Below are positions 1 through 9,573 of a DNA stretch of 64,000 nt, piece by piece. Positions within the stretch are counted from its first letter, which is position 1. Each line of letters begins with the position of its first letter. The notes under the pieces were generated by a model. The model did not search any database and was not told where the DNA came from. It saw only the letters and a program-made list of their open reading frames with translations. The position numbers were made by a program, and so were the translations under genes. Source of the DNA: Dama dama (lineage: Eukaryota; Chordata; Mammalia; Artiodactyla; Cervidae); NCBI RefSeq assembly GCF_033118175.1, contig NC_083692.1, positions 15,696,001-15,760,000 of the forward strand, given 5' to 3'.

Positions 1-1240
1 CGCACAAGCCCGCCCGCACCCCACCCCCCCACCTCACTGTGGTCTCTCTGCCCAGCTCCCAGGCTTCATTTCCAACCGTCCTCTTCACCCACCTTTGTAT
101 AGAAGTGTTGGCACTTCCTTAACCAGGCCATGCCCTCTTTAGGCCTAGTCAGTGTTGTCTTTCTGCCTGGGTTGCCCCATTTTTTCTCTTTCTTTAGCTA
201 ACTAACCAACCTAACGAACAAGTGCCTAAGCCAATCCTTGAGGTCTGTGGCAGATGGACTCTAGTTGGCCCTGTTGACTGTCACCTCCTGGTATTTTAGC
301 CAAGAGAATATGGCCAAGATGGGGGTGGGGAGTACCTAGAAATGAATTGGTGCTTGGAAACCCTTTACGAGTTGTCCCAGAGATAACCAAGAGCTGCTGG
401 CAGGTTTTGGCAATGCTGACTTGTCCTTTGTAATTACTCTCAAGTTGGCTCATGCCTGTGCATCTTATTTCCATAATACAAGCTCCATGGTGATACCTGT
501 TTACTTTATCCCTCCCTCCTCTGTTGCTCCCATTCCACCCCTCCTCCCCACCCCCAGGGGTGCCTGGTGCCCACCATGTGCTCACCCAGTGAATGCCAGG
601 GAGGGCTGAGTAAGGGGCTGGGTGGTTTGCTGACTCAGGAGGGCAGCAGAGCCTTCCCGTCTGTTCCCCTAGCTGTTGCAGGCAGCCTCACACCCCCATT
701 CTTTTAGGTCAGGTTGCCTAGAAGCAGAGCCTGAGGCGGTCAGGTGAAAATGTAAGCAGGGAAGGGAAGTAGGGGGGCAGGGAGGATGCTTGGCAAACAG
801 GTGGGCTTGGCAGAGGTCTTGCATCAGCTGGTCCCACGAGGAGCTCGGAAGTATGAATGGCACCAGGAGTTTGTCCCTTCCTGAAGCACGGAGACTGGCC
901 TGATGTATTCCGGTATCATCCGATCATTGTTCCTGTCTGGAAACAATCAGCATTTCTGGCCAGACAGCTCCAGTAGGCTGGGGCAAGTCTCAGGAGTCAG
1001 TTGAGAGCAGCTCACACTCACAGCAGCTGGGGTTGGGGTGGGGTGGTGGGGTGGAGGAGGTGGATGCCAGGGAAGCAAGTTGGATATGCAGCTCCTGGCT
1101 TGACGCTGCTCTTCTGCGTCCACTGACCCCCAGGTTTAAGGCTGCCTGGAGCCTCTGAGGCTGGGGGCCCAAAGTAGCCCTTCGGTCTGCCTGTGGAGCT
1201 GTCTATGAAGGAAAGCCTGGTAGAAGGTGGGATAACCACC
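1..1240. other. Intergenic, no gene recognised
   Basis: No exon with splice sites and no clear repeat is visible. Short open frames on both strands lack any family resemblance. There is a C-rich run near the left edge and a G/T-rich patch near 1030-1060. Confidence 0.5.
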
Positions 1241-1347
1241 AACCCCATTCATGTTCACCTGGAACCTGAGAAGGTGACCTTATTTGGACATAGGGGCTTT
1301 GCAGATGCGTTAAGTTAAGGATCTCAAGGTATAACTACCCTAGATTT

Positions 1348-1564
1348 GGCTTCCCATGTGGCGCTAGTGGTAAAGAACATGCCTGCTAAGCATGAGATGT
1401 AAGAGATGCAGGTTAAGTCCCTGGGTAGGGAAGATCCCCTGGAGGAGGGCATGCCAACCCACTCCAGTATTCTTGCCTGGAGAATCCCATGGACAGAGGA
1501 GCCTGGTGGGCTACAGCCCATAGAGTTGCAAAGAGTCAGACAAGACTGAAGTGACTTAGCATGC
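1348..1564 (+). mobile_element. Bov-tA SINE
   Basis: Starts at the tRNA-derived head (ggcttccc...), then the BovA body with 'ccaacccactccagtattct' and the tail with 'agagtcagacaagactgaag'. It is flanked by a short direct repeat, agattt, at 1342-1347 and 1565-1570, and is inserted in the MLT1 LTR. Confidence 0.85.
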
Positions 1565-1606
1565 AGATTTGGGAGGGTGGGGCTCAATCCACCGTCTTGT
1601 CCTCAT

Positions 1607-1829
1607 GGGGCTTCCCCGGTGGCTCAGATGGTAAGGAATCCTCTGGCATTGGGGGAGACCTGGGTTCGATCCCTGGGTCAGAGAGATCCCCTGGATGAGG
1701 GCATGGCTACCCACTCCAGTATTCTTGCCCAGAGAATCCCCCTGGACAGAGGAGCCTGGCGGGCAACAGACCATGTGGTCGCAGAGAGTCAGACATGACT
1801 GTCTCTCAGAGTGGCTAAGCACAGCACAC
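1607..1829 (+). mobile_element. Bov-tA SINE
   Basis: Second full-length Bov-tA in the same LTR and the same orientation. The tRNA B-box-like ggttcgatccc is intact at about 1663-1673. Confidence 0.85.
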
Positions 1830-2164
1830 AGTGTCCTTCTAAGAAGAGGAGAGGATGCACAGAGACCTGGGGCAGAGACCGTGTGATGACGGAGGCACAG
1901 ACTGGACGGACATGTCTTCAAAGCGAGGAACACTGGGAGCCTCCGGAGGTGGAAGAGGCAGGGAAAGCTCCTCCCCTGGAGCCTTCAGAGGGTGGTGCCC
2001 TGCGGGCGCCTTGATTACAGGCTTCCAGCTTCCTGCACTGGGAGAGAAGAAATTCCTGTTGTCCTAGGCCACCCAGTTTGTGGTAATTAGGGTAGCCCTT
2101 GGAAATTAATACAAGCTCTAAGGCCTGTTGCCGTGGGAAACAGAGCCCCCCCCACCCCATCCCT

Positions 2165-2226
2165 GCCACTCACTTCAATTAGTTCCTCACCCTGAGCCTC
2201 AGTTTCCTCCCTTGTAACTAGAGAGG
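2165..2226 (+). repeat. MIR core fragment
   Basis: The 'ctcagtttcctcccttgtaa' stretch is the usual conserved MIR core. The copy is short and its ends are unclear. Confidence 0.5.
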
Positions 2227-3284
2227 AGTCAACAAACTGCCGGAGCACTGGGCTCGCCGGAGAGTCCCAAGCTGAGCTTATTCGGTTTATTTAGAGACAG
2301 GCCAGGTCCCAGGTATCCTCCCATAAACCCTGCCAGGGCCTGGCCGCAGAGCCGAGTCAGGTGAGTCTGACCCAGCAGGTCGGACCTGCACCTGAGGCTC
2401 CATACGGGCATCCCTGGAATTAAAGGAGAGAAGGACCCAAGTGCCTGCAGATACACGCACATCTTTGATGGGAGGGGAGGAGTGGTCGGCTCTGAAGAGG
2501 GGGTCCCGAGGCTGGCGGTTGTCCGGTCTCTGAGGTTTCCCATTTTTTACCTTGTGCACTTATGGCTTAAAAAAAAAATCAGTATGTTTTAAAACAGAAA
2601 ACAGCCCTGGTGCTTGGAAATAAATGTTGAACAAAGAGAAGGGAGTTGCTTTGCTCCTCCTTTGCCCCGCCTGCTGCCAAGTCCCCTCCAGCAAATCTGG
2701 GTCTACTGGTGTGTTTGTCTATTTGTTTGCCTGCTGCCGTCTGCGGTGCCCTGTGCCCAGCAAGGGTGGAGGGCCCTAGGAGGGTGGATGGTAGGCTTGG
2801 GGCCCAGGAGCCTCACAGCCGGGAGTGGGGGAGTCCACACACAGCAATCAAGTGTCTGCAACAGAGCTGCAAAGTTGCCTCAAGAGGCAAGACACAAAGG
2901 ACGTGCGTGTTTAATGTGACAGCACAAAGCCTTGCACTCAATTATTATTATTATATTTTATTAGCTAAATTGTCAAATGAGTGGTGGAGACAGAGAGTCT
3001 TATGGGTTCCAGGGGAGGAGAGAGGGCTAGGAATTGGACGGCAGGGAGGGCTTGATGGAGGAGGGACGCTTCCAGCTGGACAACTAAGGTAGGAGAGCTG
3101 ACCTGGATAGGGGCACTGGTGCCTCCTATGCACAGTCTTTCTAAGCAGCACATTTTAATGTAATTTGTTGATGGGAAGGTTGCTAAGACCAAGATGAAAA
3201 GGCATCTGGAGCAGTGTTTCTCCAGCTCTCTGTGGTCAAGGGCCAATTGTTTTCTTTGTCATTTCTAATCAATGACTGGCCTTA
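2227..3284. other. Intergenic, nothing recognised
   Basis: No exon or clear repeat seen. There is a short ATT run near 2941-2960. Open frames here are short and overlap on both strands, as expected by chance. Confidence 0.5.
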
Positions 3285-4245
3285 AAGAATGACCACCATT
3301 AAGAAGTCTACAAATAACAAGTGCTTGGAGAGGGTGTGGAAAAAAGAGAACCCTCCTACACCGTTGGTAGGAATGTAACTTGTTGCAGCCATTATGGAAA
3401 ACAATGTGGAGGTTCCTCAAAACACTAAACGTAGAGTTTCCCTATGATCCAACAGTTCTACTCCTATTCATATCCCCAGATCAAATCTATATATGTCCCC
3501 CTATATTCATAACAGCACTGTTCACAGTAGTCAAGACATGGAAACCACCTAAATGTCTGTTGACAGATGAATGACTAAAGAAGATGTGGTACATATATAC
3601 AACAGAATATTACGCAGCCATAAAAAAGAGTGGAATAATGCCATTTGCAGCAACATGGGTGGACATAGAGAGTGTCATACTGAGAGAAATAAGTCAGAAA
3701 GAGACAAATATATGATATCACTTACATGTGCAATCTGAAATATGAGACAAAAACAGGTTTACAGACATAGAGAACAGACCTGTGTTTGCCAAGGGGGAGG
3801 AGAGATGAGGGAGGGCAGGACTGGGCATTTGGGGTTTGCAGACACACTCTGTTATATATCAGATGGATAAAAACAAGGTCCTACTGTATAGCACAGAGAC
3901 CTGTATTCAGTGTTGTTTAGTGGCTAAGTCATGTCCAACTCTTTCACAACCCCATGGACAGCAGCCTGCCAGACTCCTCTGTCCATGGAATTTCCCAGGC
4001 AAGGATACTGAATGGGTTGCTATTTCCTTCTCCAGGGGATCTTCCCAACCTAGGGATCAAACCCGCGTCTCCTACATTTCAGGCCAATTCTTTACCAATG
4101 AGCCATTGGGGATTCTGTGATAAACCATAATAGAATAGACCATGAAAAAGAACACATACATACATGTTATAACTGAGTCACTTTGCCGTACAGCAGAACT
4201 TAAATTGTAAATCAACTAGACTTCAATAAAATAAAAAAAAAAATG
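3285..4245 (+). mobile_element. LINE-1 3' end, 5'-truncated
   Basis: End of L1 ORF2 and the 3' UTR in sense orientation. The translated fragments resemble the ORF2 C-terminus (PYDPTVLLLF..., then the TWKPPKCLLTDE stretch), followed by an A-rich tail near 4230-4243. Frameshifts and stops make it dead. A Bov-tA sits in the 3' UTR. Confidence 0.8.
3908..4118 (-). mobile_element. Bov-tA SINE inside a LINE-1
   Basis: Antisense copy: it opens with the complement of the tail ('gtggctaagtcatgtccaac') and closes with the complement of the tRNA head. It interrupts the L1 3' UTR, so it is younger. Confidence 0.8.
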
Positions 4246-4249
4246 GCCA

Positions 4250-5214
4250 ACTTCTTTTGTAAAACATAACACAAAAGAATTAACTGGAAAAAAAAAATGA
4301 AATGGACAAGAGACATACAAAATACAAGTAAAATTTTTTTTATTATTATTAGATTCAGCTGTCATAAATTAACTTTGCTGAATTGATGGGAAAGCATCTA
4401 AATGTTTGGAGACACTTTATGTGCCTGTCCCACCCTGGACCTGAGCAAGCGGTTTGCAGAAGGGCGCCTGATGGCACTTCGAGTAGCCCCCAGAGTAGTT
4501 CCAAAAAGAGCCTCAGAAGGCAAGAGTGGGACCCTCAGAGAAGATGGCCACGGGGGATGCCTCGGAGACATGGTTTCCCAGCCCCACCCCACCCCTACCA
4601 CTTCCAGCCTTCTCCCCCAACTTTTTCTCTGACTACACTCCGCTCAGAGAGGCCCCTGGGGAGGCAGGAGGCCCAGGCAGGGATGTGTGGCATCCTGGCC
4701 TGTTAATAATTCAGAATGTGTTCACACTGTGTTATTCAAGTTATTTGTTTGACATCAGTTTGAGGGCGAGACAGCCCTGATTGGGGGTGGGGGAGGCGGG
4801 GCAGGGTAGAGGAATGAGCCTGTTTCCCCTTTATTCTTCTGGGGAATTTGGCCTGCCCTGAGCTGCTGACCCATCTCTAACAACCAACACCCTGCAGGGT
4901 TCACCCTGCAGGACCAGCCTGTCCTCTGTGGAAGGCGCTTCAGTAAACAGCTCTTGTACTGAGCTTATCCATTGATGAAGGTCTGTCTCTCTTTCTCTCC
5001 AGCCACTAAAACAGCTTGGCAAAGTGAGTCCTCTTCTTGGGAAGTGTCAGAAAGCGCAGCCATCCAGGCCAGTTATTGAACCCAGCATTTGCACCTTCTC
5101 CCGGGTAAGTGCCTGCGCAGTGGGCTGTTAGGGGGCAGTGTATCAACTTGTTTCCCTGCTGTGATGGGGACGATGATGAATAAAACAGAAATAAAAATAA
5201 CTGCCCTCTCTTGA
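4250..5214. other. Intergenic, nothing recognised
   Basis: A-rich start just after the LINE-1 tail, then ordinary-looking sequence. No splice-flanked open frame or named repeat was recognised. Confidence 0.45.
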
Positions 5215-5400
5215 CTCTTGAGCTCAGACACTGAACTCAGCACTTGACACTCATCCTCTCATCTCATTCTCACATCCCGAAGAAGGAAGCGTGACAATTA
5301 TTCCCATTTTACAGACAAGCAAGCTGAAGCCAAAAGTTTTAAGTGGCCTGATGAAGTCACACTGGTGGTGGGTGCTAGAGGCAGGTACAGCTTAGACTAT
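5215..5400 (-). repeat. MIR, antisense
   Basis: The order 'cattttacagacaagcaagc' followed by a site resembling the complement of 'gtgaccttgggcaag' fits a diverged MIR read backwards. Confidence 0.55.
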
Positions 5401-6151
5401 CCGACTGGAAGCTCGTATTCTGGACCAGGGTGTGGAAACAGGAGTGAGTGGGGAGCAAGAAGAGCCAGAGCAGGCTGAAGCTGAGTTTCTCTGAAAGGAG
5501 CTAGACTAGGGACAGTGCAGAAAGACAGCCTGCAGGGGAGAATTTTCTGGTCTATGAGGAGAGGCTGGGGGTGGGGGGGTGGGGGCGAGATTGACCACCA
5601 TCTCTGTTTCCTTGGAAGAGGAAGGAGGTGGCTCTCCGGCCCTCCCGTCTGTGGCTGTGGGCCCTCCTGTCTGCTGCTCTGGGCCCCAGCTCCCAGCAGA
5701 GGACAGTGTAGGTTATGACCTCAGCAGTGGTTCTCGTGGGAGGGCTTTACACTCCTTCCTCTCCCTGAAGCAGTGAGACAACAGTCAAGTCCTAGCTGAC
5801 CACCAAGCCTAGGACCCCCCTCAGGCTTGGAATTGGGAGATGGTGAATCTGGGTGCAGACTTGAAGCTTCGACATTGTTTAACGGTTACAGATGGGACAT
5901 AGATCAGGAGAGACTAATTACCACCTTCCTTTGTTCCCCTTCCCCATCACCCAGGATAGAAGAGGTCTCCACGTCAGGGAGGAAGACGGCTGGGCATGGG
6001 GTGGGGAACTGAGTGTGCACCTTCTCACCTCCCCACTGTCTGGGCGAATCCTCGGGGGCCAGACTCTAGAAGCCCAGGTTATATCTGAGTAACTAAGAGT
6101 AAAGGGACCAGTGGCTGATTTCTGGCTGTAGCTCTGGGAAGACAGTCAGTC
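5401..6151. other. Intergenic, nothing recognised
   Basis: No gene or clear repeat seen. There is a G-rich run near 5565-5590. Confidence 0.45.
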
Positions 6152-6628
6152 CATGGAACAACTGACTGGTTCAAAACTGGGAAAGGAGTACGACAAGGTT
6201 GCATACTGTCTCCCTGCTTATTTAGCTTTGATGCAGAGTACATCACACGAAATGCTGGGATGAATGAATCACAAGCAGGAACCAAGATGGCTGGGAGGAG
6301 AAATACCTGCAAGGAGATCAAACCAGTCCATCCTAAAGGAAATCAACCCAAGGAATATCCTTGGAAGGAATGATGCTAAATCTGAAGTGCCAATACTTTG
6401 GCCACCTGATTCGAAGAGCCGACTTATTGGAAAAGACCCTGATGCTGGGAACGATTGAAGGCAGGAGGAGAAGGAGGCAGCAGAGGATGAGATCGTTATC
6501 TAGCATCACTGACTCAGAGGACATGAATCTGAGCAAACTCCAGTAGATAGTGGAGGACAAAGGAGCCAGGAGTGCTGCAGTCCATGGGATTGCAAACAGT
6601 AGGACACAATTTAGTGACTGAACAACAT
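6152..6628 (+). mobile_element. BovB (RTE) LINE, internally deleted 3' part
   Basis: The left part translates to a reverse transcriptase stretch typical of BovB (GKGVRQGCILSP, 6179-6214). It then jumps to the far C-terminus (ARRSNQSILKEINP, near 6316-6357) and the 3' end. About 200 residues of the usual ORF between these blocks are missing, and the frame carries stops. Dead copy. Confidence 0.8.
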
Positions 6629-7344
6629 AGAGTCCTGGGCAACCCCACTGGGAGTCCCCAGACCCCTCCATGGGAATGCACCCCTAGGTCTTTCTGCAGG
6701 GGCAAGGATGATGCAGAGGCCGGGCTAGGGGCTGCAGGGACCTGGTGTGGGTGGCAGGCCAAAGGACAGCATATGAACTACACAGGGTAGATCAGGATTG
6801 AGCCACAGACTCCAACACAGCAATCCTGGGAAACTTCCTGGACCCCCAAAGTTAGAATCAGCCCCAGAGAGGAGGAGGTTAATGAGGGAAATCCTGATTG
6901 TAATGCAGTTTAATCGCGAAACAATTTAGAAACCACTGCAGTGACTAAGTTTATCTGGAAGTTATCAAATTAAATTCTGTGTTCTTTGAGATGATAGAGG
7001 GGTGAACGTGGTTTATGACAAAAATCAAGCTTAATAATGGGAAAAAGAAAATTTACATGTTTGCATGTCAGAGGGTAAGGAATGTGGAATCATGTTTCTG
7101 GGAAATTGAGTCCAGATTTCCCCAGGAATTTCTGCCCTGGGGATCCCAGGAGGCTCAGCCTTCCAGTCCATCCCAGGGTGACCACCCTGGGATCTCCACA
7201 GATCTCCTGGGGCTGTGTGGGGGGGACAGGCTAAGATTCATCCTTGTGGTGCTTGCCTGCAAAGTGCAGGGGGGCTCTTTCTGGGCGAAGGAGAGAGAGA
7301 TAAGTCCATGGGGGAATGTATGTCTTCATGGTACCCAGCTCAGG
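6629..7344. other. Intergenic, nothing recognised
   Basis: A 143-codon open frame (7015-7446, plus) has no recognisable domain or splice context and I do not regard it as a gene. Confidence 0.4.
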
Positions 7345-7640
7345 GAAACCGAACACATGTTGAACATCTACTGTGTTTCCGAACCTTGTCAGACACAAAC
7401 ACGTCAACTCAATTCCGCACGAAGAACAGATGTCACGTGCACATAAAAGTGATGAAGTGTAATTGACAGCTGACCACACACAAGCCCACCACGGCTCAAA
7501 GACTACACACAGCACTCACTCTTCACTTCCGCCTGTGAGGCGGGATTGTTTCCGGTTCATAGAGGAAGAAACGAATACTGGTGAGGTCAAGGTTGCCAAC
7601 ACCAGCGAGGTCAAGGTCGTGGAGCTGCTGAGTTACGCGC
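7345..7640 (-). repeat. Possible MIR, antisense, diverged
   Basis: 'gaacatctactgtgtttccg' at the left and 'gaggaagaaacgaatactgg' at the right match the layout of an antisense MIR. The copy is too diverged for sharp ends. Confidence 0.35.
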
Positions 7641-8303
7641 TCTCATCCTTTGTAGGGCCGTAGACTCACCCCGCTCCCAGGTGCTGGCCCTCCTTGAATC
7701 ACAGAGCCTGGTGAGACCTCAGGACCTCGGAGGCTGAGCCGGTTTCCCTCCTGCCCAGCCCCTGGGGAGGCCCTGCAGAGTCGGGGAGCGAGGAGCCAGC
7801 ACCCCGTCCCTCTGTACCTTCCAGCAGCCAAATGTGAATGCTGTGACCTCCGAGGGGATGACAACGCCCATTCTACGGTTGTTTCCAAGCGTCACACGCA
7901 AAGCCAGTGGCACTGTCTGATGTCAGGGAGACCAGGGGAGACAGGTGGGAGGGGTCAGAGGTGTAGAGGTCATGGCTGAAAGTCAGGGGCCCAGAGTCAG
8001 GCCTCATGCAGGAACAGAGAAGTCAAGGCAGGAGGGGAATACAGTTGGGGGGAAGCTCTGCTCAGGGGTTTCTGAGAAGCAGGCAGTGGAGGGTGGAGGG
8101 GCATCTGCTTATGCGGGAGCATTTGGCGGGGTCCCCTTCCAGGGTTGGCTGTGAGGCCCGTGCTTGACTTTCAGAATTTAAAGGCCCTGCGTAGTGGGGG
8201 AGCCTCTTACTCTCCAAGGAGATGAGGAGTGAAGACATGTGTTCTGCAGCTTTGTAGACTTGGGAAACCTGGAGGTGAGTCAGGGTATTTCTGGATTCTT
8301 TCA
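7641..8303. other. Intergenic, nothing recognised
   Basis: GC-moderate sequence without exon signatures or a named repeat. Confidence 0.4.
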
Positions 8304-8367
8304 ATGTTGTTATTGTTGAACGTTGTTATTAATAACAATGAACGTTGTTAATAACGTTGTTATTGTT
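8304..8367. repeat. AT-rich self-complementary tract
   Basis: Alternating gttgttatt and aataacaa blocks with repeated aacgtt form several overlapping near-palindromes. It lies directly beside the tail of an antisense Bov-tA, so it may have grown from the SINE's A-rich tail. Confidence 0.65.
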
Positions 8368-8558
8368 CAGTCGCTCAGTCTTGTCTAACTCTCTGCGACC
8401 CCACGGACTGTGTAGCCCACCAGGCTCCTCTGTCCGTGGGATTCTCCAGGCAAAAATACTGGAGTGGGTTGCCATTCCCCTCTCCAGGGGATCTTCCCGG
8501 CCCAGGGATTGAACTCGGGTCTCCTGCATTGCAGGCAGACGCTTTACCGTGGAGTCCT
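8368..8558 (-). mobile_element. Bov-tA SINE
   Basis: Antisense Bov-tA from 'cagtcgctcagtcttgtcta' to 'gcagacgctttaccgtggag'. Part of the 221-codon minus-strand frame 8329-8994 is simply this SINE. Confidence 0.8.
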
Positions 8559-9161
8559 TCGGGGAAGGTTCACCCGGCATCTGGGAGTTGGTGCTGGCCG
8601 TGGTACCGGGGAAGGTGAGGAGGGGTGACAGGCTCCACCACTCTGGGGGCCAAGTGTTCTCGGCCTCAGGAGCCCTTTCCCAGGACAGCCGTGTCCACTT
8701 CCAGCTTGCTGACACCCCGAGTCTGAGAACCAGGCCCAGAAGTGCTCCTGGGCCATGGGAATGTGGGGGACGCAGCTCAGGCCAGGGCTGGGCAGAGTTA
8801 CCGCCGTGGAAAAGGGCGATGTTGGCAGTGAGGGCACCCTCTGAGCCAGGCATGGTGACCAGCCCCCCGGGATCCCTAGTGACACCCACAGCGCCCCCGG
8901 GAAGGGGGCGACCAGCTCCCCCCTTACAGGTGAGGAAGCAGCAGATGAGAGATGTCGCCTTCCGCCCAGGCTCCGGTGACCGGCCAGTTGGCAAAGCTGG
9001 GCTCTTACTGGGCTCTTACTTCGGAGCTCTGACCTGCTTTGTGCCCTCGGCATCCAGCCCAGGAGGGGCCTTCGTGATGCTGGTGGCCCTGGTAGCAAAA
9101 CCACCCAGGACACGGTTTTGAAACCGGTAAATTCATCGGCCCTTTCGTCCCCTTCCTTAAA
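8559..9161. other. Intergenic, GC-rich, no gene recognised
   Basis: Long overlapping open frames exist on both strands (about 190 codons each). They mirror each other and reflect high GC rather than coding. No splice-supported exon was recognised. Confidence 0.4.
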
Positions 9162-9346
9162 GGCTTCCCTTGTAACTCAGCTCGTAAAGAATCCGCCTGC
9201 AATGTGGGAGACATGGGTTCGATCCCTGGGTTGGGAAGATCCCCTGGAGGAGGGCATGGCAACCCACTCCAGTATTCTGGCCTGGAGAACTCCATGGACT
9301 GTACAGTCCACGGGGTCACAGAGAGTCGGGCATGACTGAGCGACTT
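9162..9346 (+). mobile_element. Bov-tA SINE
   Basis: Complete head-to-tail copy, with ggttcgatccctgggttggg in the tRNA part and 'gcatgactgagcgact' at the end. Confidence 0.85.
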
Positions 9347-9510
9347 TCCCTTCACTTCCTCCCCAGCAGAAGCAAGTCTTGCTGCCAGTTTGACCGAATT
9401 CCCTCCCTCGCCCTTTCCTCTGGGTCTTACTTGAGGTTAGCTGGCCACAGCTTTCCGCAGACAGGAAGAAGGGAAATGCTGCCAGGAGTTCGGCTTCTAC
9501 CAGCCTCCCG

Positions 9511-9573
9511 GAGAAAATCTGCATCTTAATGAGGAGGGGGTGAGAAAATCTGCATCTTAATGGGGAAGGGGTG
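9511..9573. repeat. Two-copy tandem repeat, 31-bp period
   Basis: The block gagaaaatctgcatcttaat occurs at 9511 and again at 9542, each followed by a G-rich stretch ending in gggtgag. Confidence 0.85.

Larger units (their letters stand above)
1241..2112 (+). mobile_element. MLT1-type LTR (ERVL-MaLR), split by two SINEs
   Basis: Old solitary LTR of the mammalian MaLR group. Recognisable blocks are the 'gtgacctta tttggacata' stretch with 'tttgcagatg' at the left, a 'cttctaagaagagga' block near 1835, and the closing 'gccacccagtttgtggtaat' stretch near 2068-2090. The LTR sequence survives at about 1241-1347, 1565-1606 and 1831-2112; the gaps are filled by Bov-tA copies. It carries no coding capacity. 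Confidence 0.7.

Noticed and set aside
1663..1673. tRNA gene suggested by B-box-like ggttcgatccc, here and in other SINEs
   Set aside because: These are tRNA-derived SINE heads; no complete cloverleaf is present.
8329..9121. Paired long frames on both strands (221, 189 and 190 codons)
   Set aside because: Mirror-image frames are a GC effect; the left part is a Bov-tA.
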